Under the pieces are notes generated by a model. It had not been told where the DNA came from, ran no database searches, and was given only the letters and a program-made list of their open reading frames with translations. DNA of 64,000 nucleotides from Epiperipatus broadwayi (Eukaryota > Onychophora > Udeonychophora > Euonychophora > Peripatidae): contig JAQFVV010012402.1 in NCBI GenBank assembly GCA_028023455.1, positions 17,048,935 through 17,112,934 of the forward strand. The letters are read 5' to 3'. Made by a program: the position numbers and the translations under genes. This document shows positions 1-12,900 of this stretch, in pieces (position 1 is the first letter of the stretch; every line of letters begins with the position of its first letter).

Positions 1-1700
1 AACCTCGGTTTTAAAATGTTATTATAACTTTAAATTGAAAGTAAAACAAAAAAACTATACTATCCTCTTGCTAACCGTACTTAAAACATTAATGTTTTAA
101 AAACAATTTTAAAATTTGGTACCAAAATTTCCCATTCTCTGTTTCATATCTGAGAAATTAGGTCACTTATCTTGCCTGGTATTTTTTAGATATATACCAA
201 ATTTGAACTAATTTTACTGAAATTAGATCTATTAAACTTTGATTTTAAAATTTTATTCCAACTTAAAGAATAAAAGTGATTACAAAAGATTACAAAACAA
301 AAATATCAATCATTAGATATTGTAACTTAAATAAAAGCATTTAAAAATAAGATTTTTCAAAATATACATTTAATAAAATATTTTAAAATAAGTTGCATTC
401 TTTTGTTAAAATTATTTATGTATTTTATTTAAAAAAAAGATCTAATACAAAGTTTAAGCAAAATCCAATATAATTTTATTTATTTATTTTTGCCAAGTCT
501 TAATCAATATTTTTTAATTATTACTTTTTCCCTTCTTAAATATATATACACACACAAACAAAATGTTATAGATTTGCCCATACAAAAAGCGTTTGGGTTT
601 GAAAAGATAGATGGCCATTCTATCTTTTCCCAAAGACTTTATCATGTGTTTGAAGTGTTAGTATTCAGTCAATTATAGTTAAAATCTACAAAGCGCATGT
701 GCAACAGCTTAATGCTGTTTAACTATTACAGTTTATAAAACATCGCGCTATATAAAATAATTGATTTAAATATATATATTTGAAACTTATGGATTCATTA
801 TTTACTATCAATTATTTTTAATTGTTTGATTAATTAATGTTCTAATATTCATTATTATTATTATTTTTAAAGAGATTTTTTCTAATAGCATATTTTGTTC
901 TATGTGTCAGAGATTGTTTTTGACAATTGTTCCTTATTAACTTTTTGTAAACAAGCTTATGAAATGGAGGCTGCTTATATTAATTTCACATTCGATTCTC
1001 TGGGGGTAATAGTTGCTTTGTTTTTAAATACTTTTGCAGATTTAATGTATTTTCAGAATTTATAAAAGGCAAATCAAATTGAATTATTTCAATTATCATT
1101 TAAAGTTAATAAAATTAAAAGAGAATTAGAAACTTAAAGTTAATATTAGTGAGCAGCTAAGCTAAAGTCTGTTTGTTCTGAAATCTGAAGATTTTTATAT
1201 AGTAGTGAAAATAATTTGGAGACCCACCTGTTCATAATTCCTTAACCTGACAGAAAATTCTTTTTAAAACTTCAACTAATGCAGTGATAGAAATTTTCAA
1301 TCTTTATTCCAAAACTTCAAGAAGTGTAAATTTGATCCATAAACACAAACACACTCTAATTGACAGTTGAAATTATTCATTTAGATGAATATAGAAATAA
1401 TACATTTGGACAGGCTATTAAATTAGTATGTTATTTTCAATATGAAGGCCATCATCATTTTAAAATAAAGAAGTAAAAATGAATTTTATCATTAAGATGA
1501 ATTACAGTATACTTTGAGTATAGAGACAATTTTAAAAATATCATTTACATTAGTATTTCAATGCAAATGAGCAGTACAGGTTCATTTAAAATTCCAAACT
1601 CATTTATTGAAATGTAATAATTTAAATACAATAACACTATTACATATTTACCTAAATATTAAGAACATTAATGCGCCCGATACCCACTTCAAAGTGAAAC
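1..1700. other. AT-rich non-coding stretch
   Basis: No coding exon or recognisable transposon was seen. The only structure noted is a short hairpin near 602-628, with 10 bp arms AAAAGATAGA and TCTATCTTTT around a 7 base centre. Short open frames here are AT-rich noise. Upstream exons of the orphan plus-strand gene could lie here or further left, but none has a convincing acceptor, frame and donor together. Confidence 0.5.
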
Positions 1701-1719
1701 TTTTTTTTTCCACAACCTC

Positions 1720-2250
1720 TATGCCACTTACTTGAAATTTTATTAAGTAATAGATATAGTGTTTAATAAATTCGTCTTCTATGCTGTCCTATCCAATACA
1801 CTAATTTCAAGCTTATGGCTTTCATCAGTGAGGAACTTGGGGATAGTATACCTGAATTTTAAGAATCTAATGTACCTTCCTTCTGACAGGCATCATTTAC
1901 CTCCGTAATACTGTACTATCAAATTATCAATCCAAACTGAAAAAACAAATATTTTCCCTCTTAACCAATTTTCCTGTACAGTCATATAGATCTGAAAGCA
2001 GTGCAACTTCTATTTATTATGTATCCTTATATCCTGTGGCTAGTATTTTCCAGAAAAAGATGTATTAGATCCTAAAGGCCCAAACGGACTGTTCCAAAAT
2101 GCCTAGCTCCTAACTGATAAAAATCATAAACTTGAACTAGTCTGGGGGATATTGAATAGGACAGAAATAGGGATTTATTAAGTATTACCATCTGGCATCT
2201 ATTAAGCTTACAATAAGTGTCATAGAAGTTGTGAAATAAAAATATTTGCA
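1720..2250. repeat. Degenerate SINE-like foldback dimer
   Basis: Two diverged arms of the repeat family best preserved at 61546-61980 face each other here. The left arm includes the 'cttatggctttcatcagtga' block near 1813. The right arm includes 'agtctggggg' followed by 'atattgaata' near 2139. Both blocks match the better copies in the same relative order, but there are many substitutions and the ends are not clear. This looks like an old insertion. No flanking direct repeat was found. Confidence 0.55.
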
Positions 2251-2259
2251 CTGTGATAT

Positions 2260-4020
2260 ATAAGTTAGAGATATGCAATTTCTTATTGGTTTTATTCTAT
2301 TTGTTATATAAATCAAAAGTTTCAATAAAATTTCTTATTTTGTATGTATAGTCCTTTTAGTATTTACATTATAAAATACTGATGAAGACTTATATCTAGA
2401 TATGTTTTCGGCCTGGCAAATGTTTAATGTACCATTAGTTACTAATGTTTTTATTATGTGATGCAGATGAACTAATTTGTACACCATTAATACACTTTCC
2501 ACTGGCTAAACCATGCAGTTTGTAGATTAATAGATTTGAAAGCTTAAATATTCTTGGTTTGATTTTTAATTGAGTAAAGAAAAAAATCTCTTTAATTGAA
2601 TTGCTTTGCTCATTTTGCTACTTAGGTGCTCAAATGCCTCCCAAAAAACTAATTGTGCAATTATTTCATTAGCTGATTTCAATGCCAGAGAGTCATTCTG
2701 TGATATCACAAGTCTGATTTGGGTGTAGATAAAATTAAATATTGGCTTAATTCTCATTAGTGTAGAGAAATTAAAAACAAAATATAGGAAGTGAGGCTTA
2801 CTACATTTTCTTGTTTGATGGTAAAGCTAAGTTGGTTAATTTAAGTCATATCATATAGTGTATGACCATACTTTTTTATTGACTATAGTTTATAATTTGA
2901 ATTATTTTTTTGAGCTTCACAAAATTAAAAGTGGATTCTTTAAATCATGGATACAAAGATGATTTTTACTGAATTGCTTTCCTAGCAAATCATTACTCAA
3001 AGACAGATAGAAAAGAAATATTATCTAGAAACAAAAATAATTCATAACATTTTGCTAGAAGTCATATATGGAGATCTCTATGCAAAACTGCAATATATCA
3101 TTATAAAATAATTGAATGGATATTGCTTGAGTGATCATGTAGCATTTGAACACCAGATAGAGTTCTGATCCAGCATTGTTTTCAACTTTGGAATCCATAA
3201 CAATATTGCTGGAAACTGTCATTGTGAATTTTTTTTTTTTTAATAAAGGTGCACTGGTTTTTTTTTTCTTTTTCAAATAGTTATATATATTTTAAATAAT
3301 TGCAATAAACTTGTTATTCATTTAAACATATATAAATATGAATTTTTGTGTTTTTCCCCCCTCATTTTCTGATTTAAAGACAATAGAAATTGGACTACAA
3401 ATTTCTATCTTGTGAAATAGTAGCATACTTTAGTTAATAAACACTCAGTGTAATATGATCTCATTATGAAAAAAATAATCATTAATATTATTTTACTGAC
3501 ATAACTTTTTTTTCTCCTAAGATTTTGTGATTTTTAATTTCTAAATTTATTAATATTGAAGAAAAGAAAATATACACTAACATTTAAATTGTCCTTTATA
3601 TACATCTAGATACTTAACACTTTTTAATTTGATATATTTTTTCATTAATAAATTAATATTGGGAATTTTTAAAATCAAACAAATGCATATACATCTTTGG
3701 AATCATATATATTACACAAATTTACTTTATTAGAATATATTTTAATCAGGAAAAGCTTTCATGCCTTTTTTTCAGTCAGACAATATACTTTCTTTTGGAA
3801 ATTAAAAAAAAAAATCCATTTTACAATTCAAGCTAAAAATCTAAAACCTTAAGATTTTGAACCCAAATTAATCTGCTTAAATGATTATATAGAAGTTATT
3901 TTGTATCAGTATCTACAGATTTTAATAGTCTTAGTTCTTTTTGAAATATAGCACCTGTATTCTCTAACCAGGAACTGTAGTACTAACACTTGATTCATTG
4001 GCTTAACAAGATGTGATAAT
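2260..4020. other. AT-rich non-coding stretch
   Basis: Intergenic or intronic AT-rich DNA with A and T homopolymer runs, for example near 3230 and 3260. No exon, RNA gene or identifiable transposon was recognised. Short open frames on both strands show no domain and no splice context. Confidence 0.5.
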
Positions 4021-4065
4021 ATATTGCGATGCAATGCACTATGGTTTCTTCTTTCTCGGTATCAG

Positions 4066-4100
4066 GAATCTCTCAGCCATTATGCCCAGAGAAACCTAAG
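4066..4100 (+). repeat. Short exon-like module, copy 1
   Basis: A 35 bp block is bordered by an AG (preceding bases 'ggtatcag') and a good donor-like GTGAGC. The same block, with a few changes, recurs at about 6112-6153 right next to a LINE. It could be a small exon of the orphan plus-strand gene. However, none of its open frames can be joined to the exon at 5298 without a phase clash or a stop, so a shared repeat module is the better reading. Confidence 0.35.
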
Positions 4101-4949
4101 GTGAGCTAACTTTAGTCTAGTGTTGTCTATTGTACACTTGAATAAACAGTGATTATCAGATAGTAATGCATTGAAATCTCCATATTAAACTTCTGGCTTT
4201 TGCTTTTATGATTAAGGACTTTGGATTTAAAGCAGGAAGTTCCAATTTTTAATTGTGACAATGGAATAAAAAAAGGTCAAAAATCGACTGCAACATATTT
4301 TCTGCAATAATAATAAAACTTGAAACATTGAATTTAATTATTTGAAACATTTTCATTATGTAAGCATTGTTTTTTTTGCATAAAACTAAAAACTAGATGA
4401 TTCTTAATTTTTATTTCGCTTAAAAAATAAACAAAAAAAAGTTACATATTGCACACGGATATATATACATGTATATAGAGAAACATCATTTTGAAATTTT
4501 GTTTTTGATCCTCAAATTTAAAATTACATCTATGCTGTAGAGATGTGAATTTGGAGGATAGAAAAAAATAAAGATAGAAAATGTCAAAATTTTACTGAAA
4601 ATGAAAAGAGATGATTTATTAGAAGAAATTAAAAGATAGAACAGAATTGCATCAGCATATACATAGTTAATCCAAGTATAGCCATCAAGTAATTATTAGT
4701 AAATGTATATCTAGTTATTATTAGCTAGTGATTACATTGACTATAAAACAAAAATACATATAATCGGATATAGTGTTTGTTGTTGATGGGGGAAGTTTCG
4801 TACTTCTATGGATACTGAGCTCTTGATTTATCTTTATATACTTAGAAAAATTACAAATGATACATTGAAGAGAATTACAAAAGGTGAAAGCAAAAGACAG
4901 AAGGGTTTGTGTTAAAGCTTTTTTTTGTTAGGTAACTATTCGTAAAGCT

Positions 4950-5167
4950 TAAAAAAGCTAAACATCACTTGATCGCCTAAGATTTATGTGCAGTGCTCTC
5001 AGATCCAAAGCTCCTCACTGACAAAGGCCACAAACCAGAAACTTGTCTGGGGATATTGAATGAGTAGGCACTAGATAGGGATTTTATGCACATGCCTTCT
5101 AGCATCCTCTGATTACTCTGGCTTGCACTGAGTGGCACTACTATATGGAGAGTTTTGCCTGTTTTAA
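4950..5167 (-). mobile_element. SINE-like element, single unit, with 13 bp TSD
   Basis: This is a monomeric copy of the repeat family, about 218 bp, in minus orientation. Read on the minus strand it starts with the AGGCAAAACTCTCCATA block, passes the 'atatccccagacaagtttct' block, and ends with the tail GATCAAGTGATGTTTAG followed by a short T run. It is flanked by perfect 13 bp direct repeats TATTCGTAAAGCT at 4937-4949 and 5168-5180. A 13 bp target duplication with a constant 3' tail is typical of target-primed reverse transcription, that is, a SINE moved by a LINE. No tRNA-like A and B boxes were recognised in the head, so the promoter type is unknown. The open frame from 5285 lies beyond it and belongs to a separate exon. 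Confidence 0.8.
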
Positions 5168-5297
5168 TATTCGTAAAGCTGATAGTTTTTTAAAACAACC
5201 ACCATTGTGCATACATATAGTTATTGCATGATTACAAATTCCATAGAAATAAATTTTTAATAACAGCTTATTTATTTATACATTTTGTTTATTTCAG

Positions 5298-5534
5298 GTA
5301 TTTTATCCAGTCATCCTAGCAATTCAACTGCTTTGCCAGATAAGTCTATTTTGGCTGCAATAAAAAACAAAACAGATTTTAAGAAATCTAATCAAAAATT
5401 CAACTATTTAAAGAATAACATGGAGACTTCAAATTTTCATGTGAACACAACTATTTCTGTCCAAAAAATGGAAATAGAAACAAGGAAGAAAAAGCATACC
5501 CAGATTTCCAACCCAAGAAAGGGCAGACTTTCAG
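5298..5534 (+). CDS. Internal exon of unrecognised gene (orphan gene exon A)
   Basis: A 237 nt exon is bordered by a pyrimidine-rich acceptor (TTTATTTCAG) and a donor (TTTCAG then GTAAAA). It reads through as about 79 codons starting with a split codon (phase 1) and ending in phase 1, so it can be skipped or joined without a frame change. The peptide is rich in Lys, Asn and Ser and hydrophilic (it includes ILAAIKNKTDFKKS and EIETRKKKHTQIS). It shows no membrane segment, signal peptide or motif I can name, and resembles a disordered linker region. Its phase matches the terminal exon at 17805 exactly, on the same strand, so I infer one gene. The 12.3 kb between them contains LINEs, as large introns here do. 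Function unknown; the exon call itself is moderately secure. Confidence 0.55.
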
Positions 5535-6104
5535 GTAAAATGTGTGTGCATGGTGAACTAGAATAATGTTTTAATGCATTTCTTTGCAAACATTTGTTCA
5601 TTTGAATATTGATTTCTTTCTTCTCTATAACTTAAAACTAAGTGCACTTTTGGTGAAGTTTACCATAATTGTAGCACTTAGCATTAGGTTATAAAGAGGA
5701 AAGAAATCACTTCAATATGCAAATGAACATTTGCAAATTTGAATTACAAATGAAGGGAAAAAATCAATATTTAATTATTAATATAGTTAGATATAATCTA
5801 TTTAAAGGTTTACAGTTAACCTTTAATTATTAACCTTTGTCACATTTCTTTATTCATATTTTCGAAGTGTTGAAGAAAGATAGAGGTTTTAAAATACATC
5901 TAATTCAAAATATGTTTGTTGTGATACTTCAGATTCTGTAAATATTTTAAAAATTGATTACACCTATGTATTGTAAGCTCTTGGATATCAGATAATTTTA
6001 TAACATATAGTGCAAAAATAATAATTAAAGTATAGTTTAGAAATTATATCTTGATTTTTCAATTGTTAAATTATTTGATCTAGTAATGTGATGTACCATG
6101 ACTT

Positions 6105-6156
6105 CTCCTTAAACAGAGTCAGAAATCTCTCAGCAACTATGCCCAAAGAAACCTGT
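6105..6156. repeat. Short exon-like module, copy 2, abutting LINE
   Basis: This block shares 'atctctcag', 'atgccca' and 'agaaacct' with the block at 4066-4100, and follows an acceptor-like 'ccttaaacag'. Directly after it the LINE remnant on the opposite strand begins. Either the LINE landed inside a duplicated exon, or the block is the 3' untranslated tail of the LINE family and the copy at 4066 is a severed tail. Confidence 0.35.
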
Positions 6157-7935
6157 TAGCCATTTTACCTTCCCCTTCCCCATTCTAAGATTTCCCATAA
6201 TCTGCTCCATCCCATTTCCACAACATAATCTTTGTCAATGCTATGGTCTTTATATCTGAATCCCCCTTATCTTTTCCCAAACCCAGCATAAAAACCAATA
6301 ACCCACTTTCTGTATAATCACTTTGTTCATATTCATTCTCCCATAACTTCATTATTTGTACCCTTTCTGCTTTCAAGCATTTACATTCAATCAACAGATG
6401 CCTAATATTTTCTATATCTTCCTTACACAATTTGCAGACTAAATGACCCATATTTTTCCATTTACATGTATATTCTCTTGTTGCTAAAGATCCCGTTCGA
6501 GCCTTAAACAATAAGCTACTTTCATTATTATTAACATAAATTAACTCCCACCCAATGTTCCATTTACTTCTATATATATTTAAACACTTTTTACTCTCCA
6601 TACTAGTTCTCCATTTCTCCAACTCCCTATTCTTTATTAATGCATCTATTCTTTTATCCCATTCCTTACCACTATAACACTCAACAATCCTCCTAACACA
6701 ATCATCCCACCTTTTTTACAAGTATACCGATATAAATTCTTTATCCAAATCCTTTGCATATCGCATTACCTTTCTCACCCATCTTGTTGCCTGCCCTTTA
6801 CTCATAACCCAATTAAATACTATTCTTTTATTATCCATAAACTGCAATCTACTGAACATTTTCATTTTGCTTTTTGCATCTCTCATATAAAAACTTGACC
6901 ATCCCATTTCTCCTTTGCTGTCCATACCTCTGCATCTAATGCATGTCTTCCTACTTTCCTTTGTACTTTCTCTAAGTAATTAATACCCTTTTACTAACAC
7001 ACAATGCATCATTACCATATGTTAACCCTGCTACTACAACTCCCTTCCATACAATTCTAGCTACATCATATTAACTATATAAAAACACTGTTAATTTCTT
7101 TACTAAACCCTTTCTTTTCTTTGCTTTATTTACCAATTTTTCTCTCATTCAACCAAGCAATTTTCCTGAATACTTAAGATGATTTCCAAATAACTATGTC
7201 TATCCCCACACTTAACTTTATATCCCCCAATCATTATATTTGATTTTTCTTCACTAAATTTAATTCCCATCCCTTGCACATGTCCTCAGCATAACTTCCA
7301 TATCTTCTTTCTGCACACAAAAAAATATCATCTGCAAAAAAAATAAGACCCGACAAAATGTATACTCCTTTGCCACCCATTAATGGTATCTCTATCCCTC
7401 TTCCTATTGATTTCTCCATTTCACTCAAATACAACAAAAACAAAATATGTGACATAGGGCATCCTTGCCTTAATCCCATCCCATTTTTAATTGATTCTAT
7501 ATCCCCTAATTGTTAAGTATAGTAATTATTTTCATATAATTTCTTAATATTTACTAAAGCTTCATTTATTCCCAAATTTGCTAAACTTACTCATAATCTA
7601 TTTCTAGTTACTTTATCATATGGCTTCTCTATATCTATAAAACTCACATATAACGATCTACCTGAATTCCTACTCATATCCATAAGTTGTGTAACTACAA
7701 ATAAACTATCTCCTATATGCCTATCTGACCTAAACCCTCCATGCATTTCCCTCACTACATTATTCTCTTCCATCCATTTTACAACTCTTCCAGCCTCCAT
7801 GTATGAGAAAACTTTATATAAAACTGATGTTACTGCTATCGGTCTATAATTATTCAACTTTCTATGATTCTTACCCTTTTCTTTAAATAATAATCTTACT
7901 CTTGTATTATTCCAACTACCTGGAAAAAACTATTA
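6157..7935 (-). mobile_element. LINE (non-LTR retrotransposon), 5'-truncated and broken
   Basis: Reading the minus strand from about 7935 downward gives a reverse transcriptase: NNYRPIAVTSVLYKVF near 7857, FIDIEKPYDKVTRNRL near 7595-7640, GLRQGCP near 7475, and the catalytic FADD at about 7330-7340. Further down are a basic linker (6716-6925) and a C-terminal Cys/His cluster CKLCKEDIENIRHLLIEC near 6390-6440, as in LINE ORF2 C-termini. Stops and frameshifts separate four open segments (7591-7857, 7234-7479, 6716-6925, 6185-6622), so it is not active. The endonuclease domain is missing: the copy starts just before the RT, as expected for 5' truncation. A related plus-strand copy is at 58560-59790. 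The clade is uncertain. Confidence 0.9.
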
Positions 7936-10930
7936 TTAAAATGGTATAGAGGTGCCACCAGTGGCACAGGTGCTTTGTTTGTTTACAATGATTGCATTGA
8001 TAGTTATCTGGGTAACCCAATTTAATCTGGGATCTTTATCTTCCAATTAATAGCTAGATTTCAATTTATTGATCAGTAACTATGACTATAGACAACTATG
8101 CTAGTCTGCTTATGACATGAATTAAAGTTTTTCCAGGTTAAACTTGAATCTCTGGTTATGCAAATAACAGTAAAATGTGCTACCATTAAGTCATGTGATC
8201 TTTTGTAAAATAGTAAATAACAGAAAATATTTCAAGTTTTTGCAATAAATAATGTTTCTTACTCTTTCTATATATAGCAAAAAAAAAAAAAAAGTAAAAC
8301 AGCATTTGAATATCAGCTGACAAGGTCTTTAACAGCTTCACACTAAAAAACTGTTAAGTCATTTCTCAACAGGGTTGCAATTTTCTGGATAGTGATGGTT
8401 TGTTTTCTTCTCTAACTATGAATAACTAGATTTCCATTTATTAACAAATATATTGAATGCATAGCCATATTTTAGTTTTAGATCAGCAACCCCAAAATTT
8501 CTAATTTTGATTAAAACCTAAAGAAATGGGTCTGAATCAAAATCATAGGCACAATGTCATCCTTGTGACTTAATTTACTTAGATATGATTAAGTGATATT
8601 AATAAGTCTTAGAAGAGCTTGGTGTGTTGCTACAAATCATTCAGCTGTAACAATATGGTGGAATGTAAAAATTTCCCTATTAATATACATTAATTAAAAG
8701 TTGTAAAAAGGTTAATCATGAATGATTAAAACAGTTTTTGCAATGATATGCCAAATATTTCTATTTTAATTAATTTGAATGTTTTCGAAATCAATGAATT
8801 GTAATATCTCATTTAGTTAGTGATCTCAGTACTAGTTTGAAAGTTATTCTTTTTTTTTTTCATTAGTCTAAGTTCTTGAAATATTTAGATGAAAAATTGA
8901 TAATGAACCATCTAGTTTATTTTTATCTTACTATTTATAAGTAAGAATATCATGTAGCATAGAAATAATTACAAAACAATAGACGAAAGGAATTATTCTA
9001 AATATTTAAAAAAGTTAGATTTATTATTAAAATTACTTTTGATCTTATACAAAGACCATTTTAAAAATAAGATTTTATTGAAATAATTTTTGAACCAACA
9101 AATGTAGTCTTAAAATGGGAAGTAAATTCTGTCCACTGCATTATTTTTGTCAGTCAGTTAACATTTTTTTTTTAAAAAAAATATCTATTTGTATGGATAT
9201 TTTTTCAATCAGTTCACATACTCTTAAAGTATGGAAATGAAGTCTGAATGCATAAATACAATTTTTTGGCAGGGAAGAAGTAAGTAAAAATTGGCTTAAT
9301 GATATGGCCAAAAATCCTTTAAATTTTTATCATTATAACATCTTTTCAAAAAGAAAAAGAATATTTGTGAAATAGCATAATTTGATGAGAACCATAGAAG
9401 GTGCTGAATTTTCTTTAATTTTACTTCGATGAAATGTCACTACTGCTTTAATAAGTCAAATTGGATGTTGAAGTAGCTAAAGCCAAAGCTTCTAAAACAA
9501 TTTAGAAGATTACAGTTTCAAGATGATGATATTTCCTAAAGATGGGACAATAAAACCTAGAACAATTGTTAAAAATCAGTCGTGAAATGGAATAGTGAAT
9601 ATTATGAAAGATTATTTCTCTAAAACTGCATAATTTAATGACTTCAAGCACATATTTTAATATATTCTAAAATAATTTGTATGACTAAACAGTCAATGGT
9701 TTCTGGTATTAATATGATCTATGATATCATAATCATATGAACTGGTCAGTGGAAAATGTAAACTAATAAATCATTTAAACTGTTGCCAACCACAGAAAGC
9801 TTGTACTTATTAATATCCAAGGAGCCTAGCCTTTACTGGCTCTGAAATGTAATTAAATGTGATAATTTATACATCTCCTGTTCCAATTGTGATTATCTAT
9901 ACATCTTCAGATATTATTATGAATGGTATAATCAATAACTAAACTTTCATAGGATTTTAATCATTCATATCAGCAAACTGCTTAGTCCTTTATCAATAGT
10001 ATATTGTACACTTTAAGATTTGAAAAGTCTCTTTTTCAATACTACGTTCATCATTATTTCTGATTTTCCCATTTTATTTTCATAGTAAAATATAGCCATA
10101 ATTTTCTTTCTCAATCTTGTTTAAAATATCTTATAAGTTAATATGTGATCAACATCTTGTAATAATTAAAAAATAAACACAAGTGATACATATTTTCTTT
10201 CTGAAATATTAAAATTCAGCTTAGATTTATATACACCCCCCCCCCCCCAAGATGTACTAGGCATTCAAGTGAATTTTTACGAGTTTGAATAAAAATACAA
10301 ACTCCTTAGTTGGTCTATTACTCCATGAAAATAAAACTTGGAAGTTAATCTAGTAATTATTATTGAAATATCTTAGTCTATCAAGGCCAAGCATTCATGC
10401 TTATATAAGTTAGGTATATCACTATTTTTGTCTGGGATTAATCTCTTTTATTTAAAAGATATAATATGGAATTGGAGTTATTTGCATTTTCTTTTTTGAT
10501 TAATAAAATTATTCTCCATTTTATTCAAGATCGTAGATGAAAATTCCACTATACCTGTTCAACTCTGCTTTCTTGTTAATCTGAAAAAAAAATTACTTTC
10601 TCTGCAAAATTGCATTCAATATATTGAATTAGTTCTTCAAAGATTACTTGAGATACTATGCAATTTTAGATCTTTGGTGAATTCAATGACAGAGTCCAGA
10701 TAACTAGATTATCTTCAATTCTTAGCTCTAGCTTTTTTTATTGTAATATTCTTTTTATCACTTATTAATGACTTTAATTGTATATATTCATTTAGAGTGC
10801 ATCACCATATTATTTACATTTTTGTATTATTGCACACAATGACAGTTTCTTATCATTTCCATGTAGTCATTCCAAATGTAACCTAACCATAGAATAAACC
10901 AAGATTATTTTTAACTGTCAAACTTTACAT
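7936..10930. other. AT-rich non-coding stretch, presumed orphan-gene intron
   Basis: If exons A and B of the orphan gene belong together, this is its intron. Poly-A occurs near 8280 and a poly-C run of about 14 near 10237. A small palindrome 'tgccaccagtggca' sits near 7955. No exon, RNA gene or named transposon was recognised. Confidence 0.45.
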
Positions 10931-10937
10931 ATTTAAA

Positions 10938-11141
10938 GAATAATATTGCTGTAGTGTAATTTTCACTACACCATTCTCACACAAGATAGGGACTGGCTTC
11001 TACCCATCTTCGACACCTTATGGAGGAAAGTAATCATAAACATATGACCAAAGACGTGAAAAAAATCTATAATCTCAAAGATGCAATCCTTACCATGTAT
11101 GAGAGTGGTGTAGTGAAAATTACACTACAGAAATATTATTC
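10938..11141. mobile_element. MITE-like element with 25 bp terminal inverted repeats
   Basis: Terminal inverted repeats beginning CTGTAGTGTAATTTTCACTA face inward at 10949-10973 and 11106-11130 and match perfectly over 25 bp. The inverted match continues outward into imperfect AATAATATT/AAATATTATT arms. The interior is about 130 bp, non-coding, and includes 'acaagatagggact', which also occurs in the larger foldback at 40046-40510. Size and structure fit a non-autonomous DNA transposon. The superfamily is unknown and no clear target duplication was found. Confidence 0.75.
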
Positions 11142-11144
11142 ATT

Positions 11145-12775
11145 ATTGGATTTCTTGTCTAATGAATAACAAATAAGTTATTAATTTACACATTTTTTTC
11201 TTATTTTCTACTGGTTTAATTTATGAGTTTACCTATCTTTTCAGCCCAATGTGCTAGGTTCCATGTTAATATTGGAACTATCCACTTCACTTTTCAAAGT
11301 ATAGTATTTGCAATTACATTCCAAATTCTTAAAACCGATAGTGATTTAAATTCCTTTTTTTAATATTATTTTTTCTGCATTAATTTATCCCCAATTATTT
11401 TTAAGACTTAAAATAATATAACAAAATTATTTTCTAATAATGCTAACACATTGTGACATATCACTTCCATGTACATAGACTGCTGGAGGCAAGTAGTAGT
11501 AATGTTTAAATAAGCAAGAATAATTAATAATACCAAATGGTAATGCAACCAGTTCACCAGACTGATTAGCTTTTATTATTATTGAGTACTATATTCACCT
11601 ATCCATCTGCCAATTTTATTTAGAATATCCTGAAAATTTACACATTCTAGCAACTATTTATTTTAGTGATCTGTTATACTGCTAATGCATTGGACCTTTT
11701 GGAATTTATTACTGATACTTTTATATAACTTTTTAGAGCGAAGTAATAAAAAAGTACTTACTGCTATTAATGCAAATAATAAAAATATACCAAAAGTCAT
11801 ATATTTTATTTAGTATACATCATTCTTTTACCAAAGGTTCAATCATATTTATATTTAGAATATAACAGCTTGTTGTAATTTACAATTACTATGTTAGCTG
11901 GACAGTAATTTGGCTGGAAAATTTCTGGTTAATGGCTTGAATACTACAATAAACATAAAATGAGTGGCAGATGGATATATGTAATTTACTATTTCTCAAG
12001 ACTGGTTGGACTCTGCATCTAGTGATCATTGGTATCCATATTTGAAGATTTGTGTTAGAATGTTGTTAATAAGATGCAAAATAGAATGTGAAATCATATG
12101 ATGCTTTATTTTTGTATAATGAAACAGTTATTGCAATATTTCAGTATAATGAAACATTTCTTAAAATGATTTGAAGATAAAAATAGATCTTCAATTGTGG
12201 TAAGAGAAGAAATAGATTAAATAAGGATGAAATAGTATATGTAATAAAATTTTATAAAGGCTATAGCTGATATTAGAAATAGAAAAGCCTAGGAAATTAA
12301 AGATTCTCCAATGAATATGCTGAAGGTTTGAAGAAACTAATTAATTGATAATTAAAATATTTTTTGATTAGATGGATGGATAGATTAGCTTTCAACTTTT
12401 TAAGATTTTTTTTGTAAAAAAAAAAAAAAAGACAATATAAATAAATGTGAACATTTTTGAAGTGATTAGTGTAATTTTGCATTGTATATATTTTATTATT
12501 TTAAATCTGAGGAAGTTTGGATTTAAAAACAATAGGCAGACAATATTGCCTTGAAGTTTTGAGAACTATTGGAGAAAAACAAAAACATGAGAAAAAAAAT
12601 CTTAATTATTATTTGTTTGTTGATAAATGATATAATGAACCAGTTTTAATGAATATTTTGAATAGATATTTTAACTGATAGTTTTGACAAAGGTGAAGTT
12701 AATATTGAAAGAAAGATTCTCTGCAACAGAATTATTGCTGTTATGTGTGTGCTTGCAAATAATATAAGTGAATTA
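11145..12775. other. AT-rich non-coding stretch
   Basis: No exon or recognisable element. Homopolymer A and T runs occur near 12410-12430. Short open frames lack splice context. Confidence 0.45.
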
Positions 12776-12779
12776 AATC

Positions 12780-12900
12780 ATTGCAGTTTAGTGTAGTAAC
12801 AGAGTTGGATTCGAGAGGCAAAGCCCATGAACTGGTATTTGAAGAAACTTGGAATGAAACTAAATATGAATGAAACTAAAATTATAAAGACAGGTAAAGT
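12780..12900 (+). mobile_element. RTE-like LINE fragment (RT palm edge)
   Basis: A short segment translates as WYLKKLGMKLNMNETKII, the block just after the catalytic loop in RTE-type reverse transcriptases (typically 'GLKMN..KTK.M'). No other part of that copy could be placed around it, so it is a severed fragment or part of a badly decayed copy upstream of the RTE element at 13.9 kb. Confidence 0.45.

Noticed and set aside
490-678. 62-codon plus-strand frame near the left edge
   Set aside because: AT-rich sequence with a short hairpin; no domain, and non-ATG start.
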